In this document: positions 1-3,865 of the stretch, piece after piece
Layout of the letters: each line of letters opens with the position of its first letter
Position numbering within the stretch: the stretch's first letter is position 1
DNA from: Planctomycetota bacterium
GTDB taxonomy: Bacteria; Planctomycetota; UBA1135; GCA-002686595
Direction of reading: 5' to 3'
Length of the DNA: 6,823 nucleotides
Assembly (NCBI GenBank): GCA_011524785.1
Contig: WTJQ01000010.1
Coordinates: 1-6,823 of the forward strand
Program-made: the position numbers and the translations under genes
Notes under the pieces: model-generated
Told to the model about the DNA's origin: nothing
Seen by the model: only the letters and a program-made list of their open reading frames with translations
Databases searched by the model: none

Positions 1-6
1 GCGTCC

Positions 7-12
7 TATAAT
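7..12 (+). promoter_or_regulatory. Putative -10 box of the nadB promoter (perfect TATAAT)
   Basis: The hexamer TATAAT is a perfect match to the sigma-70-type -10 consensus and stands out in an otherwise very GC-rich stretch. The -35 region would lie outside the window, so it cannot be checked. Eight nucleotides separate the hexamer from the TTG at 21, so transcription would be expected to begin at about 18-21, at or next to the start codon. No purine-rich Shine-Dalgarno sequence lies between them. This suggests a leaderless or nearly leaderless nadB transcript. The box could still be coincidental. Confidence 0.55.
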
Positions 13-20
13 CCGCGCCC

Positions 21-1748
21 TTGTTCGTCCCCCGCCGCCCCCCTGGACCCCACGATCTCCCGACCACCGTCGGCCGGTACCTGGTCCCCTTCGACCCTCG
101 CGACGTCCCCCAGCTGCGCTTCGACGTGCTGGTCCTCGGGGCTGGCTCCGCCGGCGGGACGGCGGCGCTGCGGGCCGCTGAGGCAGGGGCCTCCGTGGCC
201 GTGCTGACGAAGGGGTCCGTCGAGGAGGGGAACACCCGGTGGGCCAAGGGGGGCCTGGCAGCCGTCCTCCACCGGGCGGACTCGTTCGAGTCCCACTCGG
301 CAGACACCCTCGAGGTCGGGTGCGGCCTCGGCGACCCCGAGGTCGTGAGGGACGTCGTGGCCCACGGGCCCGCTGCCCTCCGGGCTCTCGTGGGGCGGGG
401 AGCGGCCTTCGACCGCGACCCAGGGGGGGACTTCAGCCTGTCCCGTGAGGGAGGGCACTCGCACCCTCGCATCGTCCATGCCCACGGGGATGAGACGGGT
501 ATCGAGATCCAGCGCGCCCTCGCCGACTCCCTCCGGGCCCACCCCAGCATCCGGCTCTTCCCGAACCACTTCGCCATCGACCTCCTCAGCGACCCGGACG
601 GCCGCGTCGTGGGGGTGCTGGCTGCGGACGAGCAGGGCCACCGCGTGGCCTTCGCTGCGCGGGAGGTCGTCCTCGCGACGGGGGGCTCGGGCCAGCTCTA
701 TCGAGAGACCACCAACCCGTCCCTCGCGACGGGCGACGGCCTCGGCATGGGGCTCCGCGCCGGCGCGGCCGTGCGGGACCTCGAGTTCGTCCAGTTCCAC
801 CCGACCTGCCTCTACATCGCCGGCGCGGCCCGCGTGCTCATCAGCGAGATCGTTCGCGGGGCGGGAGCCGAGCTGAGGGACCGCAACGGCGTGCGTTTCA
901 TGCCCGAGCACCACCCCGCGGCCGAGCTTGCACCGCGCGACGTGGTCAGCCGAGCCGTGTTCGAGCGGATGGTCGCGACCGAGGACACCAACGTCTACCT
1001 GCACCTCGCGGGGCTGGAGCAGAACCCTCACCACGCCTTCCCCGCAGTGAGCCGGATCTGCGGCTTCTTCGGCATCGACATCGCCAAGGACCCGATCCCC
1101 GTGCGTCCAGGGGCCCACTACCACATCGGCGGCCTCAAGGTGGACCGCGATGGTCGCACCAGCGTGCCTGGTCTCTGGGCGATCGGCGAGTGCGCCTCGA
1201 CGGGGCTGCACGGGGCGAACCGCATGGGGTCGAACAGCCTGCTGGAGGGTCTGGTCCTGGGGGAGCGGGCCGGGGCCGCCGCGGCGCGTGCGGTCATGGA
1301 CGGTCCGGCGAGCAGCCTCGATCACGTCGCGCGCAGCGACGAGGAGCGTCGCGAGGCGCTGGTCGAGCTCAACCTCGAGGACCTGACCTACTCCCTCAAG
1401 TCCATGATGTGGCGCCAGATGGGCCTCGAGCGCAGCGGGCCCGCGCTCGACGAGACCCTCGAGCGCCTCACGTTCTGGGCTCGAGCGGTGGCTGCGCTCC
1501 CGCTGGAGACCCCCCGCGCCTGGGAGCTGGTCAACATGCTGACCGTGGCACAGGTCGCCACCCACGCCGCTCGCGCCCGCAACGAGTCCAGGGGCGTCCA
1601 CTGGCGCACCGATCACCCGGCGCTCGGCCCCGTCGCGCAGCACCGTGAGTATCACCCGGTCCTCGAGCGAGGCGCCGTGACCGCCCTGCGACCCGTCGAC
1701 GTCCCCGCGGCGCTGACGACCGCGCCCCTGGGCGTGCCGAGCCCATGA
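21..1748 (+). CDS. nadB: L-aspartate oxidase NadB
   Basis: This flavoprotein oxidises L-aspartate to iminoaspartate, which quinolinate synthase (NadA) condenses with dihydroxyacetone phosphate in de novo NAD synthesis. It is cytosolic. The 575 residues show the family layout. There is a Rossmann FAD motif GAGSAGG at 40-46 and a TKGSVEEGNTRWAKGGLAA segment from 63. REGGHSH lies around E143, FHPT has H260, and LAPRD has R306, the likely counterpart of the E. coli catalytic arginine 290. AHYH has H366, and the C-terminal FAD signature AIGECASTGLHGANRMGSNS spans about 387-406. A helical C-terminal domain containing MMWRQMGLERS follows. These features favour NadB over SdhA/FrdA. The start is TTG: an in-frame TAA lies at 9-11 and no ATG, GTG or other TTG occurs before the Rossmann fold. 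That leaves 34 residues ahead of the fold, including RYLVPFDPRD, more than in E. coli NadB. No nadA or nadC is visible nearby. hflX follows after 40 nt. Confidence 0.95.
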   Translation: MFVPRRPPGPHDLPTTVGRYLVPFDPRDVPQLRFDVLVLGAGSAGGTAALRAAEAGASVAVLTKGSVEEGNTRWAKGGLAAVLHRADSFESHSADTLEVGCGLGDPEVVRDVVAHGPAALRALVGRGAAFDRDPGGDFSLSREGGHSHPRIVHAHGDETGIEIQRALADSLRAHPSIRLFPNHFAIDLLSDPDGRVVGVLAADEQGHRVAFAAREVVLATGGSGQLYRETTNPSLATGDGLGMGLRAGAAVRDLEFVQFHPTCLYIAGAARVLISEIVRGAGAELRDRNGVRFMPEHHPAAELAPRDVVSRAVFERMVATEDTNVYLHLAGLEQNPHHAFPAVSRICGFFGIDIAKDPIPVRPGAHYHIGGLKVDRDGRTSVPGLWAIGECASTGLHGANRMGSNSLLEGLVLGERAGAAAARAVMDGPASSLDHVARSDEERREALVELNLEDLTYSLKSMMWRQMGLERSGPALDETLERLTFWARAVAALPLETPRAWELVNMLTVAQVATHAARARNESRGVHWRTDHPALGPVAQHREYHPVLERGAVTALRPVDVPAALTTAPLGVPSP

Positions 1749-1763
1749 CTCGCGGGACGACGT

Positions 1764-1783
1764 GGCTCCTCCAGCGGGGAGCC
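1764..1783 (+). promoter_or_regulatory. Hairpin covering the hflX ribosome binding site
   Basis: GGCTCC at 1764-1769 is exactly complementary to GGAGCC at 1778-1783. The inner T1770-G1777 wobble and C1771-G1776 pair extend this to an 8-pair stem with the loop CAGC. The right arm contains the GGAG core of the hflX Shine-Dalgarno sequence, and the stem ends 5 nt before the ATG. The nadB stop codon is 15 nt upstream of the stem, close enough for a terminating ribosome to disturb it. This would fit translational coupling of hflX to nadB. There is no T-tract, so it is not a terminator. Any regulatory role is inference. Confidence 0.4.
1776..1781 (+). promoter_or_regulatory. Ribosome binding site of hflX
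   Basis: GGGGAG, with GGAG as the match to the 16S anti-Shine-Dalgarno sequence, ends 7 nt before the ATG at 1789. This decides the start in favour of that ATG over the in-frame GTG at 1762, which has no comparable purine run at the right distance upstream. Confidence 0.65.
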
Positions 1784-1788
1784 CGATT

Positions 1789-3144
1789 ATGAGCCGTGCT
1801 CCGGAGACGACCGAGAGGCCGCACGAGACCGTGCTGGTCTGCGGCGTCCTGCTCCCCGAGTTCCCCCTCGAGAGCGGTGGCCCTCTGTCCGAGGCCCGCG
1901 CCCTCGCCGCCGCGTGTGAGGCCGAGGTCGTGGGGGAGGGCGTCACCCAGCGCCGTGATCGCCCCGTGCCCGCGACCCTGATGGGGCGTGGCAAGGTCGA
2001 GGAGGTCACGGAGCAGGTCGAGCTGCACGACCCCTCCGCGGTCGTCGTGGACAACGACCTGACCCCGGCGCAGGTCCGCAGCCTCGAGAAGGCGTGGAAG
2101 CGTCGGGTCATCGATCGCTCCGAGCTGATCCTCGACATCTTCGCGCGCCGTGCGAAGACCCGGCAGGCCCGGCTGCAGGTCGAGCTCGCTCAGCTGGAGT
2201 ACCTGGCGCCGCGGCTGCGTCGGATGTGGACCCACCTCGAGCGGACCGAGGGCGCCATCGGCACCCGGGGGCCCGGCGAGACCCAGCTCGAGACCGACCG
2301 CCGCCTGCTCCGCAAGCGCGTGACCGATCTGCAGCGCGAGCTCGCGGTCATCGAGGGCCGCAAGCGCCGGGAGGTGGCCTCCCGCGCCGAGGGCTTCACG
2401 GTCGGCCTCGTCGGCTACACCAACGCCGGCAAGTCGACCCTGCTCAACACGCTCACCGGCTCCGAGGAGTTCGCGGCGGACATGCCCTTCGCCACGCTGG
2501 ACACCCGGACCCGGCGCTGGGTGCTGGGCGACGGCCGGCTCGTCCTCCTCAGCGATACGGTCGGCTTCCTCCAGCGGCTGCCCCACCACCTCGTGGCCTC
2601 CTTCCACGCGACGCTCGAGGAGGCGCTCTCCGCCGACATGCTGCTGCACGTGGTGGACGCCTCCCACCCCGATGCGCCCCAGCAGATGGCTGCGGTCGTC
2701 CAGGTGCTCGAGGAGCTGGCCGCGGCAGCGCCGACTCAGGCCCTGGTCCTGAACAAGGTCGATCAGGTCGGCGATCCGATCGCCCTTCACCTCCTGGCCC
2801 AGGAGTTCGAGGGCGAGGTCCTGCTCCTCAGCGCCAAGACCGGACAGGGCCTCGAGCGGCTGGAGGCCCTGGTGGCCGCCCAGCTCGACGCGCGCAGCGA
2901 GGAGCTCCTCATTCGCATCCCGGCTGCCGATGGCAGGACCCTGAGCCAGCTGCGTGCCTGTGGTGCCCTGCTGGGCGAGGAGTGGCTCGAGGAGGGACAG
3001 CAGTACCAGCTGGAGGTTCGCCTGGATCCGACCCTCCGGGGCCGCATCGCCCGCGAGGCCCTCCCGGGGCTCGAGGCGTCGCGCGATGGGGGACGGACGT
3101 TCGGCCCGCTCGTGCCGCGGCCCCCGGCCCCGGACTGGGCCTGA
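1789..3144 (+). CDS. hflX: GTPase HflX (ribosome-associated)
   Basis: HflX is a translation-factor-related GTPase that binds the 50S subunit. In studied bacteria it splits stalled or hibernating 70S ribosomes during heat or antibiotic stress. From the ATG at 1789 the protein has 451 residues. The N-terminal HflX domain shows GRGK (66-69), VVVDNDLTPAQ from 85, the LILDIFARRAKT block and the linker signature RGPGETQLE (160-168) followed by a charged helical segment. The G domain is complete: G1 GYTNAGKST (209-217), G2 threonine in PFATLDT (T236), G3 DTVGF (256-260), G4 NKVD (322-325) and G5 SAKTG (348-352). A C-terminal domain of about 85 residues follows, so the length is typical. A start at GTG 1762 would add nine residues but lacks a good ribosome binding site. 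The 40-nt gap from nadB, without a promoter or terminator, suggests co-transcription. No hfq lies next to it, unlike in enterobacteria. Confidence 0.97.
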   Translation: MSRAPETTERPHETVLVCGVLLPEFPLESGGPLSEARALAAACEAEVVGEGVTQRRDRPVPATLMGRGKVEEVTEQVELHDPSAVVVDNDLTPAQVRSLEKAWKRRVIDRSELILDIFARRAKTRQARLQVELAQLEYLAPRLRRMWTHLERTEGAIGTRGPGETQLETDRRLLRKRVTDLQRELAVIEGRKRREVASRAEGFTVGLVGYTNAGKSTLLNTLTGSEEFAADMPFATLDTRTRRWVLGDGRLVLLSDTVGFLQRLPHHLVASFHATLEEALSADMLLHVVDASHPDAPQQMAAVVQVLEELAAAAPTQALVLNKVDQVGDPIALHLLAQEFEGEVLLLSAKTGQGLERLEALVAAQLDARSEELLIRIPAADGRTLSQLRACGALLGEEWLEEGQQYQLEVRLDPTLRGRIAREALPGLEASRDGGRTFGPLVPRPPAPDWA

Positions 3145-3237
3145 CGGCGGGCGGTGGTAGCGCGTCGACGCGGGATCGGATGCACGCCGAGCAGCCGACT
3201 GGGCTCGCGCCTGGCACTCCGGGGTCCTGCTCAGGGA
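3145..3237. other. Convergent intergenic gap between hflX and the LysM gene
   Basis: This 93-nt gap separates two stop codons that face each other. It contains the perfect 12-bp palindrome CGCGTCGACGCG at 3161-3172 and a weak inverted repeat CGAGC/GCTCG (3188-3192 and 3203-3207). Neither is followed by a T-rich tract on either strand, so I cannot call an intrinsic terminator. Transcripts from the two sides may overlap here or end by Rho. Confidence 0.5.
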
Positions 3238-3765
3238 TCAGCGCGGCCCCTCGAGGCGCGCTCGGTCCGGGAGCAGGAGCTCCTGCCCCTCGCGGATCTC
3301 TCCCGGCTCAGCCAGTCCGTTGAACCGGGCCACGGCCTCGGGCAGCCCATTCCGTTGGGTCCCGTACACGTCGATGCAGATCTGGCCGAGGGTCTCCCCT
3401 GCACGCACCCTGTGGGTGCGAAGGGGGGCGATGGGTTCGCCTGGCCGCTCGGTCGCGAAGGGCGCGGGGCTGTCCGGGGTCGTGGGAGGCAGGGCCCCTC
3501 GACCGCGCGGCTCTGGTCCGCTTGCGGCGCCCGCCTCAGTCTTTCCGCGAGATCGCTCGAGCTCTGCCAACGGGAGCGCCTGACTCTCCGCGCCGAGCAC
3601 CAGGAGCGCCCAGCCGTCCTCGCCCGGGACGTGCGTGGCTCCAGGGAGGGGGATGCCTGCGCGCGTCTCCCGCTGCTCGTGCGCCTGGCGGGTCAGGTGT
3701 CCCTGCCACTCGGCAGCCCCGAGGCAGAGGGCTCCAAGGAGCAGGAGGCCGAGCACCGCGCGCAT
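3238..3765 (-). CDS. Small exported LysM-domain protein
   Basis: The 175-residue product has a hydrophobic N-terminus (MRAVLGLLLLGALCLGAA) that reads as a signal peptide or signal anchor; the cysteine at 14 does not sit in a proper lipobox. A short segment around 36-70 is followed by a Pro/Gly/Arg-rich linker (about 72-115). A single C-terminal LysM domain (117-166) begins HRVRAGETLGQI and ends EIREGQELLLPD, matching the family pattern of a VkxGDTLxxI opening and an IxxGQxLxIP closing. LysM domains bind the N-acetylglucosamine part of peptidoglycan. No catalytic domain is present, so a cell-wall-binding or scaffold role is the most that can be inferred. The ATG at 3765 is the only usual start that keeps the basic n-region; AGGA lies just 1 nt before it, too close for a normal Shine-Dalgarno. 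GTG at codon 4 is an alternative. The gene lies 100 nt downstream of secDF on the same strand and faces hflX. Confidence 0.75.
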   Translation of the reverse strand: MRAVLGLLLLGALCLGAAEWQGHLTRQAHEQRETRAGIPLPGATHVPGEDGWALLVLGAESQALPLAELERSRGKTEAGAASGPEPRGRGALPPTTPDSPAPFATERPGEPIAPLRTHRVRAGETLGQICIDVYGTQRNGLPEAVARFNGLAEPGEIREGQELLLPDRARLEGPR

Positions 3766-3771
3766 GTCCTG

Positions 3772-3777
3772 AGCATA
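3772..3777 (-). promoter_or_regulatory. Possible -10 box of the LysM gene
   Basis: Read on the minus strand this is TATGCT, a 4 of 6 match to TATAAT, ending 6 nt before the ATG. A weak -35-like TCGAAC lies 17 nt upstream (3 of 6 match). If used, it would give a leaderless transcript, as proposed for nadB. The match is modest and could be chance. Confidence 0.2.
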
Positions 3778-3781
3778 CGCA

Positions 3782-3793
3782 CCCTGTGCAGGG
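3782..3793. repeat. Short inverted repeat upstream of the LysM gene
   Basis: CCCTG and CAGGG arms of 5 bp flank a 2-nt centre. The repeat falls between the possible -35 and -10 elements of the LysM gene, where an operator would be expected, but an inverted repeat this short is common by chance in GC-rich DNA. Confidence 0.25.
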
Positions 3794-3811
3794 CGTTCGA
3801 GGTGGAACGAG

Positions 3812-3845
3812 CGCGGCGCGCCCCCCGCAGGGAGGGCGCGCCGCG
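3812..3845 (-). terminator. Terminator-like GC hairpin after secDF
   Basis: Bases 3812-3823 pair perfectly with 3834-3845 over 12 bp. One A/C mismatch and two further G-C pairs follow, enclosing the loop nucleotides 3827-3830. The stem begins 20 nt past the secDF stop codon. On the minus strand it is followed by GCTCGTTCC rather than a long T-tract, so it is an imperfect intrinsic terminator. It could also act as a 3' stabilising structure or only partly reduce read-through into the LysM gene. The strength of the stem is seen directly; its function is inferred. Confidence 0.6.
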
Positions 3846-3865
3846 ATCCGAAGACTCGATCGGGC

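Noticed and set aside
6..2138. A 710-codon open frame on the minus strand opposite nadB and the start of hflX
   Set aside because: It lies antisense to two clear, conserved genes, is rich in Arg, Gly, Pro, His and Val with no recognisable motif, and is the expected side effect of strong G/C bias at third codon positions.
1531..2790. A 419-codon minus-strand open frame opposite hflX
   Set aside because: Same cause: it mirrors the hflX coding frame and shows no domain of its own.
3161..3172. Perfect palindrome CGCGTCGACGCG after hflX as a terminator or protein-binding site
   Set aside because: The hairpin would have only four pairs and no T-tract, and a GC-rich 12-bp palindrome can arise by chance; not enough to assign a function.
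2094..3323. A 409-codon plus-strand open frame overlapping hflX in another frame
   Set aside because: Low-complexity Arg/Gly/Ala/Pro composition; the hflX frame contains all GTPase motifs intact, so this is not a frameshifted part of it.
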